Positions 10,384 to 19,505 are shown, counted from the first letter of the stretch. The stretch: 64,000 nt of DNA from Shewanella electrica (GCF_022321485.1 NZ_JAKOGG010000001.1:1-64000); one strand, 5' to 3'. Notes: generated by a model not told the origin, from the sequence alone. Numbers and translations are program-made.

Positions 10384-11433
10384 ATGGAACAAGCGACAGT
10401 GTTAGTTGTTGATGATACTGCTGAAAACATCGATATCTTGGTGGGCATTCTCGCGCCGCATTACAAGGTCAAAGTCGCTATTGATGGCTATAAAGCACTG
10501 CAACTTGCTAAACGTTCGCCGCCCGACATTATTTTGTTGGATGTGATGATGCCGGGCATCAGCGGCTACGAAGTTTGTCGTCAGTTAAAGCAAGATCCGG
10601 TGACGCAGGCGATTCCGGTGATTTTTATTACCGCCATGTCGCAAGAGGCGGACGAACAGCAAGGCTTTGAACTCGGTGCGGTCGATTACATCTCTAAACC
10701 GATCAGCGCCGCTATCGTTAAGGCTCGGGTGCGCGGTCAGTTGAATTTGTACGACCAACAACGTCACCTTGAGCAGCAAGTCAAAGCCCGCACCTTAGAG
10801 TTAGAACAGACCCGTTTTGAGATCATCAAACGCCTTGGCCGCGCCGCCGAATACCGCGATAACGAAACCGGCACCCATGTAATCCGCATGAGCCATTATG
10901 CGCGTTTGCTGGCAGAAGAACTCGGCTTACCCGCCTCATTTTGTGACACCATTTTTAACGCCTCGCCGATGCACGATGTCGGCAAGATTGGTACCCCAGA
11001 CGCCATTTTACGCAAACCCGGTAAACTCGATCCCGACGAGTGGGCCATTATGCAGCAGCATGTGCAGATTGGTGCTGAAATCATCGGCGATCATCCCGAT
11101 CCTTTGCTGCAAATGTCACGCAGAATTGCCTTACATCATCATGAACGTTGGGACGGTACTGGTTATCCCGCCGGTTTAAGTGGTGAGGATATTCCGCTAG
11201 AAGCGCGCATTGCCGCATTGGCAGATGTGTTTGATGCATTGACCTCTGAACGGCCATACAAACGGGCGTGGACGGTGGAAGAGGCTGTAGATTTACTGCA
11301 AAAAGAGCGCGGCAAACACTTTGAACCACGCTTAGTCGATGCCTTCTTACGCATCTTGCCGCAGGTAGAAAAGATTCGACTCGAATACGCCGATGACCCA
11401 GAAGAATGGGCGCATTTGCAGGAGAGAAGTTAA
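10384..11433 (+). CDS. Response regulator with HD-GYP phosphodiesterase domain
   Basis: A 349-residue protein with an N-terminal receiver (about 5-120, phospho-acceptor Asp53 in LLDVMMPG), a short coiled linker (about 125-150) and an HD-GYP domain. The HD pair is in MHDVGKIG (His197-Asp198) and the signature in HHERWDGTGYPAGL (about 254-267). Enzymes of this RpfG-like class hydrolyse cyclic di-GMP. An AGGTGGA ribosome site precedes the ATG. It is co-transcribed with the hybrid kinase just upstream, which presumably phosphorylates it. A close relative of the same architecture lies at 51456-52448, also behind a hybrid kinase. Confidence 0.93.
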   Translation: MEQATVLVVDDTAENIDILVGILAPHYKVKVAIDGYKALQLAKRSPPDIILLDVMMPGISGYEVCRQLKQDPVTQAIPVIFITAMSQEADEQQGFELGAVDYISKPISAAIVKARVRGQLNLYDQQRHLEQQVKARTLELEQTRFEIIKRLGRAAEYRDNETGTHVIRMSHYARLLAEELGLPASFCDTIFNASPMHDVGKIGTPDAILRKPGKLDPDEWAIMQQHVQIGAEIIGDHPDPLLQMSRRIALHHHERWDGTGYPAGLSGEDIPLEARIAALADVFDALTSERPYKRAWTVEEAVDLLQKERGKHFEPRLVDAFLRILPQVEKIRLEYADDPEEWAHLQERS

Positions 11434-11436
11434 GAG

Positions 11437-11575
11437 CTACGAGTTGCGAGTTTCGAGTTAAAGCAAAAGCGGCTCGCAGCTTTGCTTGTCATCTTCCGCT
11501 CGATACTCATAACTCGCAGCTTTGCTTGTAATCTTTCGCTCGAAACTCGAAACTCGAAACTCGAAACTCGAAACT
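11437..11575. repeat. Heptamer repeat array with 40-bp direct repeats
   Basis: Between the HD-GYP stop codon and the ygfZ stop codon the sequence is almost entirely repetitive. An inverted block (GAGTTGCGAGTTTCGAGTT, 11441-11459) comes first. Two 40-bp direct repeats follow, with CTCGCAGCTTTGCTTGT starting at 11473 and 11513. Five perfect copies of CGAAACT occupy 11541-11575. The inverted block can pair with the heptamer run, so the transcript end of both convergent genes would be a long stem. A related array sits behind the other HD-GYP gene at 52489-52620. Confidence 0.85.
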
Positions 11576-12540
11576 CAGCTATATTCTTCCAAACTATACG
11601 GCAACGGTTGCACGGTCAGTTCGCTGCTGTCATCGCCTGCGACGCGCAGTTTGGCGCCGACTTCGGTGTCGTTTGGCAGTACTGCGGTCAGCAATACCAA
11701 CTCCCCTTGTTGCGCCACTTCGATAATGGCACCTACGGGGCGAAAGCCGTCGTCTAAGGCAATTTCTAACTGGCTATCTAAGGTGATTGTTGCAGCGCTA
11801 TGGCCTTTAATCACATACAGGGCGCGCTTGTTGCCGCCACGGTATTTCATGCGTGCCACGGTTTCTTGGCCCATGTAACAGCCTTTAGTAAAGCTGATAC
11901 CGCCTACCGCTTGCAGGTTACACATCTGCGGCACAAATTGGCCTTGATGTGCCGCTGGCACGTTAGGGTAGCCCGCTTGAATTTCTAACGCGCGCCACGC
12001 CAGTGCATCATACTGCTGCACGTCGGCAAACAGGCTGGCTGCTGCCGCCGTTGCCAGCACCACAATAAAGCGTTCACCATCTTGCAGAATCACGCCGTTG
12101 TCTAACTGTGATACCGCTGCGCTGGCATCAAACTGACTGACGTTATCCGCTAACCATTGGCTTGCTTGGCTGCCCGCCACGCCATAGATTGCAAAATCGC
12201 TGCTAGCGTCGGTCAGTTCCGCCTTGCTAAACACGGCATACTTTTTAAATTCTGGCAGATCTAGCGCCAAGGTATCTTTAGGCAGCAACATCATCAGGGT
12301 ATCGCCCTGCATAAATACTCTCGCGGCGGACCACATCTTACCGCGGGCGTCACAGTGGGCGCTCCAACGCCAATCATTGGCACCAAGACCGGTAATATCA
12401 GCGGTCACTTGGCCGTGCACAAAGGTGCGGTTTTGCTCGCCGGTAACAGCGATTAATCCCAGATGGGTGAGAGGGGAAACCAGTAACTCAGGAGTTCCAG
12501 CATCTAAGGCCCAATCGGGCGCGATAACAGAGTTGCCCAT
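11575..12540 (-). CDS. ygfZ: tRNA-modifying/Fe-S maintenance protein YgfZ
   Basis: A folate-binding GcvT-like protein of 321 residues. The diagnostic motif KGCYMGQE is present, with the conserved Cys at about residue 221, followed by TVARMKYRGGNKRALY. YgfZ uses tetrahydrofolate and supports the activity of certain iron-sulfur enzymes such as MiaB. ATG 12540 was chosen over in-frame starts at 12567 and 12600 because GCAGGACA lies just upstream of it and the extra residues are not family-like. Its TGA stop touches the last heptamer of the repeat array. It follows serA on the same strand, but a terminator separates the two. Confidence 0.92.
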   Translation of the reverse strand: MGNSVIAPDWALDAGTPELLVSPLTHLGLIAVTGEQNRTFVHGQVTADITGLGANDWRWSAHCDARGKMWSAARVFMQGDTLMMLLPKDTLALDLPEFKKYAVFSKAELTDASSDFAIYGVAGSQASQWLADNVSQFDASAAVSQLDNGVILQDGERFIVVLATAAAASLFADVQQYDALAWRALEIQAGYPNVPAAHQGQFVPQMCNLQAVGGISFTKGCYMGQETVARMKYRGGNKRALYVIKGHSAATITLDSQLEIALDDGFRPVGAIIEVAQQGELVLLTAVLPNDTEVGAKLRVAGDDSSELTVQPLPYSLEEYS

Positions 12541-12597
12541 AACAAATGTCCTGCAAAAAGTTGCCATGTTAGTGGGGCGATTGTAACGGATCTCCGC

Positions 12598-12629
12598 CAA
12601 ATAAACAGGGCGCCACTATGGACGCCCTG
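12598..12629 (-). terminator. Terminator downstream of serA
   Basis: On the minus strand a CAGGGCG/CGCCCTG 7-bp stem with a 10-nt loop is followed by a T-rich stretch (TTTATTT). It lies 27 bases beyond the serA stop and before the ygfZ start, so it should reduce read-through. Confidence 0.75.
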
Positions 12630-12656
12630 AAAAATTCGCATACAACAATGAAGAGA

Positions 12657-13886
12657 TTAGTACAACAAGCGGGTACGAATCGTGCCTTCAATCGCCTTCA
12701 GCTGTTCAAACGCTTCTGAGGCTTGGTCGGTGTTCACTTCCATCACCACGTAACCAATTTCTGGCGTGGTTTGCAGGAACTGCGACGCAATGTTGATGCC
12801 TTTTTCAGAAAACGCTTGGTTAATCTTGATCAGAATACCTGGGCGGTTGTGGTGAATGTGCAGCAAACGCGAGGTTTCGTGGTATTGCGGCAGCGATACT
12901 TCAGGGAAGTTAACAGCAGATACCGTTGAACCGTTGTCTGAGTATTTTGCTAGTTTACCTGCCACTTCAATGCCGATGTTTTCTTGGGCTTCTTCGGTGC
13001 TACCACCCACGTGTGGGGTCAGAATCACATTGTCCAAACCGCGCAGTGGGCTTTGGAATTCATCGTCGTTTGATTTTGGTTCAACCGGGAATACGTCCAC
13101 CGCTGCGCCAGCCACTTTGCCAGCTTTAATCGCTTCCGCCAGCGCGTCGATATCGACCACTGTACCGCGTGAGGCATTGATGACAAAGGCGCCATGTTTC
13201 AGGGCTTCCAACTCGGCCGCCGCAAACATATTTTGCGTTGATGGCGTTTCTGGTACATGCAAACTCACAACGTCAGCTTGGGCTAACATCTCAGGCAGTG
13301 AACGAATTTGTTGCGCGTTACCCAGCGGCAGTTTGTCTTCAATATCGTAAAACACTACGCGCATGCCCAGCGTTTCCGCCAGAATGCCCAGTTGAGTACC
13401 GATATGACCATAGCCAATGATACCGAGGGTTTTACCGCGGACTTCAAAACTGCCCTTGGCACTTTTCAGCCAACCACCACGGTGAGCTGAAGCACTACGT
13501 TGGGGGATACCACGCATCAGCATAATAATTTCGCCCAACACCAACTCAGCTACAGAGCGAGTGTTAGAGAATGGTGCGTTAAATACTGGCACACCTAAGC
13601 GCTCAGCGGCTTTAAGATCCACTTGGTTAGTACCAATACAGAAGCAGCCAACGCCGACCAGTTTTTCTGCGTGCTTGAGCACGTCTTCAGTCAGTTGCGA
13701 ACGGGAACGTAGCCCGACAAAGTGTGCATCTTTGATGGCGTTAATCAAATCGTCACCCGACAGTGCACCTTTGTGATAATCGATGTTGGTGTAACCAGCA
13801 CGCTGTAATGTATCTACAGCTGATTGGTGGACGCCTTCCAACAGCAGGAACTTGATTTTGTCCTTGTCCAGCGAGTGTTTCGCCAT
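12657..13886 (-). CDS. serA: D-3-phosphoglycerate dehydrogenase
   Basis: A 409-residue enzyme for the first committed step of serine synthesis (3-phosphoglycerate to phosphohydroxypyruvate, NAD-dependent). Visible features are the N-terminal catalytic half, Rossmann motif GIIGYGHIGTQ, the substrate/NAD region NASRGTVVDIDAL, catalytic His in LTPHVGGST, and a C-terminal ACT domain (about 335-409, HNRPGILIKINQAF) for serine feedback. Length and layout match the E. coli SerA type. It is transcribed alone, with a terminator downstream. Confidence 0.96.
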   Translation of the reverse strand: MAKHSLDKDKIKFLLLEGVHQSAVDTLQRAGYTNIDYHKGALSGDDLINAIKDAHFVGLRSRSQLTEDVLKHAEKLVGVGCFCIGTNQVDLKAAERLGVPVFNAPFSNTRSVAELVLGEIIMLMRGIPQRSASAHRGGWLKSAKGSFEVRGKTLGIIGYGHIGTQLGILAETLGMRVVFYDIEDKLPLGNAQQIRSLPEMLAQADVVSLHVPETPSTQNMFAAAELEALKHGAFVINASRGTVVDIDALAEAIKAGKVAGAAVDVFPVEPKSNDDEFQSPLRGLDNVILTPHVGGSTEEAQENIGIEVAGKLAKYSDNGSTVSAVNFPEVSLPQYHETSRLLHIHHNRPGILIKINQAFSEKGINIASQFLQTTPEIGYVVMEVNTDQASEAFEQLKAIEGTIRTRLLY

Positions 13887-14042
13887 GATTTCGATACCCC
13901 TTAACGATAGTTTGATGCGTGATGTGTTAAGCTCCCCCTCAACACTCGGCTCAAATTAGCACCTTTTTCCTTCGCTGTGGAGGGCTAGATGGCTAAAGTG
14001 TTTATTTTAGTTCTAGAACAATGACGATCTGGGAGTAGAAAA

Positions 14043-14663
14043 TTGAAAAAAACCGCCCTTTGGCTTGTAGTTTATGCAATGGTGTTGCTGTGGTCGCTAT
14101 ACCAACCTCATGATATTTTTACTTGGTGGATGGAAGCCTTACCCAGCTTAATTGCCTTACCACTGCTCGGGTGGTTTTACTGGAAACATCGACCAACCAC
14201 CATGATCTCTGTGTTGGTGTTAGTGCACTGCTGTGTACTGTTTGTCGGCGCTAAATACACCTATGCCGAAGTGCCGCTGTTCGATTGGATTAGCGTGCTA
14301 TTTGATTGGCAACGCAACAACTACGATAAGCTGGGCCATTTTGCCCAAGGCTTTATTCCCGCCATGTTGTGCCGTGAAATATTACTGCGTAATAACGTGC
14401 TAAAACCTAGCGGTTGGTGCGGCTTTCTGTGTGTCTGTTTCGCGCTGGCACTATCTGCCTTTTACGAACTCATCGAATGGTGGGTGGCGGTGGCGACCGG
14501 TGATAACGCCGAAGCGTTTCTTGGCACACAAGGTTATGTGTGGGATACCCAATCAGATATGTTGTTCGCCTTGATTGGCTCGATCTGCGCCATGTTACTG
14601 CTCAGCCGTTGGCACAATCGCCAATTAGCCGCGCTAACGCTAACAAACAAGGCTTCCGCCTAA
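14043..14663 (+). CDS. YjdF-like (DUF2238) inner membrane protein
   Basis: A 206-residue protein with about six membrane segments. Conserved polar motifs sit between them: YDKLGHFAQGF near the middle and SAFYELIEWW and GYVWDTQSDM in the C-terminal half, as in the DUF2238/YjdF family. The likely start is a TTG at 14043 with GGGAG eleven to seven bases upstream; no ATG fits the N-terminal membrane helix better. Biochemical function is not established for this family. The acyl-CoA thioesterase follows 68 bp downstream on the same strand. Confidence 0.8.
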   Translation: MKKTALWLVVYAMVLLWSLYQPHDIFTWWMEALPSLIALPLLGWFYWKHRPTTMISVLVLVHCCVLFVGAKYTYAEVPLFDWISVLFDWQRNNYDKLGHFAQGFIPAMLCREILLRNNVLKPSGWCGFLCVCFALALSAFYELIEWWVAVATGDNAEAFLGTQGYVWDTQSDMLFALIGSICAMLLLSRWHNRQLAALTLTNKASA

Positions 14664-14731
14664 AGGCTATTGGGCGAGAATGTCGTCAGCGCGTACACTG
14701 TGTTGGGTTCGATTAATAAGGAATAACTAAA

Positions 14732-15181
14732 ATGAGTATCTGGTTTCGTGAAGTGACCTTGGAAGACTGCGCACGTCTGGATAAAGGCCTTGGCGGCAAG
14801 GGCAGTTTGATGCAAACCATGGGCATCAAAGTCACCGAAATTGGCGAGGATTATTTGGTCGCCACCATGCCGGCCACGCCAGCCATCCATAACCCGATCG
14901 GCATGGTGCACGGCGGTGCTAACGTGGTGCTAGCTGAAACCATCGCCAGCTATGCCGCCAACTTCGCCGTCGACTTTGAGCAGTATTACTGTGTCGGCCA
15001 AGAGATTAACGCCAACCACATCAAAGCCGCCCGCAGCGGTGAACTTAAAGCCATCACCAAACCGATTCACCTCGGCCGCCGCACCTCAGTGTGGGAGATC
15101 AAAATCTACAACAGCGCCGATGAACTCACCTGCATCTCACGCATGACAGCGGCAGTCGTCAAACGGCCTGATGCGAAATAA
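14732..15181 (+). CDS. Hotdog-fold acyl-CoA thioesterase (YdiI/MenI-like)
   Basis: A 149-residue single hotdog domain. GMVHGGANVVLAETIAS carries the conserved HGG and the catalytic Glu of the YdiI/4-HBT-II group, and VGQEINANHIKAARSG and HLGRRTSVWEI also follow YdiI closely. YdiI hydrolyses 1,4-dihydroxy-2-naphthoyl-CoA in menaquinone synthesis and other aromatic acyl-CoAs. The menaquinone role fits a respiratory anaerobe but is inferred, because no other men genes are nearby. AAGGAATAA before the ATG serves as ribosome site. Confidence 0.87.
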   Translation: MSIWFREVTLEDCARLDKGLGGKGSLMQTMGIKVTEIGEDYLVATMPATPAIHNPIGMVHGGANVVLAETIASYAANFAVDFEQYYCVGQEINANHIKAARSGELKAITKPIHLGRRTSVWEIKIYNSADELTCISRMTAAVVKRPDAK

Positions 15182-15197
15182 TTGCTGCTATTTCATT

Positions 15198-15229
15198 AAA
15201 GCCCTTATTGTTCATGTAAGGGCTTTTTT
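15198..15229 (+). terminator. Intrinsic terminator after the thioesterase gene
   Basis: AAAGCCCTTA/TAAGGGCTTT, a 10-bp stem with a 9-nt loop followed by T residues, 16 bases after the stop codon. Confidence 0.9.
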
Positions 15230-15388
15230 ACATAAAGTTTCATGATATTCATTTTTCAAATGTTCCGGTTACGCACATATTTTGTTTTCGCAATAAGTAA
15301 AATGTGATGTCATAATTGTTTTATGATTTTTAAATTTTGAGTTCAGCTATGGCTTTCAGGAATTTTTATAACTAAAGAGATATTGATT

Positions 15389-16021
15389 ATGAGAGTTATT
15401 TTTATAATTTTATGTTTATTTTTCTTGAGTAATGGCTATTGTGATGAATCTGCAAACTTGGCAGAACTAAACTCTAAATTACTATCGAAAAACGCCTTCG
15501 GTAAAGATGGTATTTACTTTGAAGTAAAAATTAAAAATGTTTCTGACAAAAATTTGTGCATCATTGGTTGGCCGATTGTAGCTCGAAGTAGTTATATATT
15601 GAATGAGTTGCATACAAAAAGGTATGTTATTGAGAATTATAAGGATGTTACCTATCTTGGTGTGCAAGGATCTCGCCTTGATGAAGAAAATCATAGAGTT
15701 ACTATTTTACCACCATCTAGCGAGTTAAAATATTCTGAAAACATTATGGATAGTTATAAGTTTAATAAAGATGGTGAGTATAAAATAATTTTTTACTCTA
15801 TGTACTTTGATTGTGGCTATCTGTCTAATCCCGATTTAAGTGTTGCACTTTTATCTAACTCTCTTACACGATTCGCTGCAGGTGACTACTATCATGGCAA
15901 AGGATTTGACTGGTTTTTGAAAGGTCGAGATGCTAATAAAAAAAATATTCTTTCAAAAGTAAATCTTGCAGTTTCACACGCAAAATTTACGGTGCCTTTA
16001 ATCGGTGAAAAAAGTGAGTAA
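15389..16021 (+). CDS. Predicted secreted protein, AT-rich orphan
   Basis: A 210-residue protein with a clear N-terminal signal peptide (hydrophobic residues about 3-16, then NGYCDES). No family was recognised. The mature part is beta-rich in appearance, with phrases such as YFEVKIKNVSDKNLCI that suggest an immunoglobulin-like or chaperone-like strand pattern; that is only an impression. ATG 15389 was preferred to TTG 15383 because AAAGAGA is correctly spaced for it. Base composition is much more AT-rich than its neighbours and codon use differs, which suggests recent acquisition. The gene sits alone between a terminator and the oxidoreductase operon. Confidence 0.6.
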   Translation: MRVIFIILCLFFLSNGYCDESANLAELNSKLLSKNAFGKDGIYFEVKIKNVSDKNLCIIGWPIVARSSYILNELHTKRYVIENYKDVTYLGVQGSRLDEENHRVTILPPSSELKYSENIMDSYKFNKDGEYKIIFYSMYFDCGYLSNPDLSVALLSNSLTRFAAGDYYHGKGFDWFLKGRDANKKNILSKVNLAVSHAKFTVPLIGEKSE

Positions 16022-16345
16022 GTTACCAACCAATGTAACGATATTTGCGGAAGAAATCGTTGTGGATAAGAGTGCAGAAATGCTGTGATGCCATACATAA
16101 TATGAATCGGTCAACTCTATAATTAAAAATCATTATCAATTGCGCGGTTAATAAAGTGGCATACGCCAACAGTGAGTGTGATCTTGTTCAAGTTATTGTG
16201 GTTTGCTTGTTTAGAAACCGCGCAAGTTTGCATTTAATACGCTCCGCACCAATCAGTTCGCCACGTGTTGGCCTACGCTTACGAAAGCTGGGTCCGACTG
16301 GGATGTTGTGCAGTTATTTAAACATCTCTGTTAGGACTCGAATCT
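16022..16345. other. Intergenic region before the oxidoreductase operon
   Basis: 324 bp with no convincing ORF. The first part is AT-rich and the composition returns to normal after about 16170. It must hold the promoter of the oxidoreductase operon. A weak Fur-like half (AATCATTATC near 16127) and an isolated TGTGATC (near 16179) were seen, but neither is a full operator. Confidence 0.4.
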
Positions 16346-16939
16346 ATGTCGTACCGAATGATCGTCGACACCAATCGTTGTGTCGGTTGCCATGCATGCT
16401 CAGTGGCGTGTAAGCAAGAGTTTCAAGCCCCGCTCGGCCATTTTCGTCAGATGACGATGTACCGTGACGTTGGCACCTTTCCTAAAGTTAAGCGCGAATT
16501 TTTGCCCATCTCTTGCCGTCATTGCGAACATCCAGATTGTATGGTCGCTTGCAGCAACAAGGCGATCTATAAGGTAGACGGCACAGTACAAATTGATGAA
16601 AGCCGTTGCGATGGTTGTGGTCACTGCATCACTGCCTGCTCAATTGGCGCGGTTTACGTTAACCCTCATACCCAAAAAGCGGAAAAATGCACCCTGTGTT
16701 TGCACCGTTTGAAGGTTGGCCAGCAACCCGCTTGTGCCTCAACCTGTGTTGCTGATGCCATCACCATTATTCAAGATGGCGAACCGATCCCTAGCGAGGC
16801 TCACGGCATTAAAAACCGTGCCTCAGATACGCCACGTAGCCGCCATATCGGCGTGTCACAAGCGATGATCGACAAGTTGCAAGACGGCAAACCGTTCGAT
16901 CCACATCTGTATGAAATCGACCAATGGGGTGAGGTGTAA
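16346..16939 (+). CDS. 4Fe-4S electron-transfer subunit of a molybdopterin oxidoreductase
   Basis: A 197-residue DmsB/PsrB-type ferredoxin subunit. Cysteine groups for four clusters are visible: CVGCHACSVAC near the start, CRHCEHPDC...C, CDGCGHCITAC, and CTLCLHRL followed by CASTC. There is no Tat signal, as usual for subunits carried out by their catalytic partner. It ends 2 bases before the start of the catalytic subunit gene. It should relay electrons between the molybdenum subunit and a quinol- or cytochrome-linked partner, which is not encoded here. Confidence 0.9.
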   Translation: MSYRMIVDTNRCVGCHACSVACKQEFQAPLGHFRQMTMYRDVGTFPKVKREFLPISCRHCEHPDCMVACSNKAIYKVDGTVQIDESRCDGCGHCITACSIGAVYVNPHTQKAEKCTLCLHRLKVGQQPACASTCVADAITIIQDGEPIPSEAHGIKNRASDTPRSRHIGVSQAMIDKLQDGKPFDPHLYEIDQWGEV

Positions 16940-16941
16940 GC

Positions 16942-19482
16942 ATGGAACGTCGTGAGTTTATTAAAAAATTTGCCGCTACTGTAGCGATGATGCAGTTGGG
17001 TGATGTGATCTCTTTGATGCCGAATGCCATCGCTGCGGAAGCACCAACAGCGGCGCTGAGCCGTGACCGTTTGGCCGACAGCATTGCCGATGTACTGCGA
17101 GTGCCGAGTGTGTGCCTTAACTGCTCTAACGTTTGCGGTATGGACGTGTTGGTTAAAGACAACCAAATCCTCGGCGTTGAGGGCAGCAAAACTGACCCGA
17201 ACCCGCAAGGCAAGCTGTGTGCTAAAGCCCACGGTGGCGTGTCGGCGGTGAACTACCCAGAACGTATTGTGTACCCGCTGAAACGTGTCGGTGAACGTGG
17301 CTCAGGCCTGTGGCAGCGTATCACCATGGAAGAAGCCTATGAGATGATTGCTGCGCGCATCAAACCAGCGATTGCTGCTGGTCATCCAGAGCGGGTGGTG
17401 TTCCACGGTGGCCGTAACAAGATCAGTGATATTGTCGGCCGCTTTATGAATGCGGTTGGCTCGCCAGTGATCTTGAATCACCGCGCGTTATGTTCCTCAA
17501 ACAAACGTGCCGCTAACTTGACCTCGATTGGCGACAACGATTGGGAAACCGTAGACGCCGAGCGTTGCCGTTATTTCCTTAACTTCGGCTCTAACTTCCT
17601 TGAAGCGCACCAAGGTGGCTTCCCGCTGATGCGTCGTTATGTCAGAGCCAAAGCGGCGGGCGCCAAGATGGTCACCTTTGACGTACGCCTATCGAACACC
17701 GCCGGCCGCAGTGATGAATGGCATGCGCCGTTCCCGGCCTCAGAAGGCGCTGTAGCGTTGGCGATGGCGCACGTTATCGTCAATGAAAACTTGTACGACG
17801 CCGCGTTTATCAATGATTGGATGAACGTGACGTTGGCGGAAATCAAAACCTTCCTCGCACCGTATACGCCGAAGTTTGCCGAAGAGGCCTCAGGCATCGC
17901 CGCCACTGACATTACCCGTCTAGCTCGCGAATTTGCTGCTGCGGCACCAGCATGTGTGGCGTTTACTAACCGCGGCACCCAAGGTCACCAAAACGGTTTT
18001 AACAACGAGCGGGCGGTGGTATTGCTGAACGCGCTGGTGGGTAGCGTCGGCGCCGAAGGTGGCTATGCCTATGGCGGTTCACAAAGCATTAAGGGCAATA
18101 ACTTCCCTGAGCCTGCGCCTATTCCGCCTAAGCCAACATTCAGCACCGATCTGGAAGATCCTAAGCAATATCCCATCTCCAACCACTGGGCCAAAATGAA
18201 GGTGAGTGAGTTGGTGTTTGATAAGTTGCTCAAAGGTGAGCACCAAGTCGATTGCTACCTGTCATACACCATCGCCGCACCGCAAAACTGGCCCGAAGGC
18301 CCCCAAGTCGCGGTAGCTGCGTTGAAAGATGAGCAGAAAATTAAGTTCCACGCCTGCTCGGATGTGGTCTATTCCGAGATGGCGCACTACGCTGATTTGA
18401 TTCTGCCAGATGCAACTTACTTTGAACGTTACACTATCGATGCGCGTAACGCTTACGATCTGCAGCCGTACATGGTGTTGCGCCAACCGGCAGTACAACC
18501 GCCGTTTGATTGCGAAAACTTTGCCGATACGCTGATCAACATCGCTAAGCGTTTAGGGCCCGATATCGCTAAGTATTTCGAGTTTGCCTCTTATGAAGAG
18601 TTTGTCGCCTACCGCCTCAACTCATTGCCAGTGCGTGATGGTTTGAACGGCTTTGATTACATGAAAAAACATGGCGCCTTGGTGTGGGATAAACCGAAGA
18701 ACTATCGCCCATTTGATAAAACGCTGAGTGCTGAGCAACTGGCAGGCACCACGGTTGAGAATGGCGTGATCTACAAAGAAAGCAAAGGCAAGAAAGCCGC
18801 CATTGGCGTGATGCAAAACGGCGTGGCTAAACAGGGCTTTAAAACGCCATCGCGCAAGTTTGAAGTGCACTCGCCATACGTGGCAGCAATGGCGAAACAG
18901 CTGGGTAAACAAGATGATGGTTGGCCGCACTTTGCCTTCCCTGAGTCGATGACCAAGCGCAAGGCTGACCAATTGGTGCTGACCACCTTTAAGTGGAACG
19001 TGCACACCCAAGGCCGTACGGCACCACAGAAATATCTGACCGAAATTGTGCACGACAATCCGGCTTGGATTAACAGCAAAACCGCCAAACGCTTGGGCGT
19101 AAAAACGGGTGACTTTGTTGAGCTGACCTCGTATCGCCCAGTGACTGACTACCAAGTGCATAATCCAAGCGAGGTGGTTGGTAAGCTAAAAGTAAAAGTG
19201 GTAGTAACCGAAGGTATTCACCCAGACGTGATCGCGCTCAGTAACTCGATGGGCATGAACTACGGCGGCCGCATTACCGAAGGTCGCAATGGTCAACCGG
19301 CTGCTGTACCAGCGTTCGGTAACGCGGAAGATGCAGACATGGTTAGCCAAATTTGGTGGGACAAACAACGTGGTGGGGCTGGTAACGGCTTTAACCCGAA
19401 CAGCTTGATCCCGATTAACCCATCACCGCTGGTGGGTAACCAATCGTGGAACGATACCATCTGTGACGTGGTAAAAGTGTAA
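16942..19482 (+). CDS. Molybdopterin-dependent oxidoreductase, catalytic subunit
   Basis: An 846-residue DMSO-reductase-superfamily enzyme. The N-terminus has a twin-arginine signal (ERREFIKKF, then a hydrophobic segment to about residue 32), so it is exported folded. An N-terminal 4Fe-4S site is formed by Cys58, Cys61, Cys65 and a later Cys in GKLCAKAHGG. The position of the molybdenum ligand appears to be Cys184 in NHRALCSSNKR, which places it with the PsrA/PhsA/TtrA/ArrA group rather than with Ser-ligand DMSO/TMAO reductases. The C-terminal molydop-binding domain is present. The substrate cannot be named from sequence; sulfur, selenium or arsenic oxyanions or polysulfide are possible. No NrfD-type anchor or maturation chaperone follows. 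Confidence 0.88.
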   Translation: MERREFIKKFAATVAMMQLGDVISLMPNAIAAEAPTAALSRDRLADSIADVLRVPSVCLNCSNVCGMDVLVKDNQILGVEGSKTDPNPQGKLCAKAHGGVSAVNYPERIVYPLKRVGERGSGLWQRITMEEAYEMIAARIKPAIAAGHPERVVFHGGRNKISDIVGRFMNAVGSPVILNHRALCSSNKRAANLTSIGDNDWETVDAERCRYFLNFGSNFLEAHQGGFPLMRRYVRAKAAGAKMVTFDVRLSNTAGRSDEWHAPFPASEGAVALAMAHVIVNENLYDAAFINDWMNVTLAEIKTFLAPYTPKFAEEASGIAATDITRLAREFAAAAPACVAFTNRGTQGHQNGFNNERAVVLLNALVGSVGAEGGYAYGGSQSIKGNNFPEPAPIPPKPTFSTDLEDPKQYPISNHWAKMKVSELVFDKLLKGEHQVDCYLSYTIAAPQNWPEGPQVAVAALKDEQKIKFHACSDVVYSEMAHYADLILPDATYFERYTIDARNAYDLQPYMVLRQPAVQPPFDCENFADTLINIAKRLGPDIAKYFEFASYEEFVAYRLNSLPVRDGLNGFDYMKKHGALVWDKPKNYRPFDKTLSAEQLAGTTVENGVIYKESKGKKAAIGVMQNGVAKQGFKTPSRKFEVHSPYVAAMAKQLGKQDDGWPHFAFPESMTKRKADQLVLTTFKWNVHTQGRTAPQKYLTEIVHDNPAWINSKTAKRLGVKTGDFVELTSYRPVTDYQVHNPSEVVGKLKVKVVVTEGIHPDVIALSNSMGMNYGGRITEGRNGQPAAVPAFGNAEDADMVSQIWWDKQRGGAGNGFNPNSLIPINPSPLVGNQSWNDTICDVVKV

Positions 19483-19505
19483 TTACGACCGAGTTGAAAA
19501 ATTGG

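Noticed and set aside
16110-16140. Fur box upstream of the molybdoenzyme operon
   Set aside because: Only one half (AATCATTATC) matches well; the other half is an A/T run, so the similarity may be due to local AT-richness.
18622-19161. 179-codon antisense ORF inside the molybdoenzyme gene
   Set aside because: It is a shadow of the coding frame, with no ribosome site and unlikely His/Phe-rich composition.
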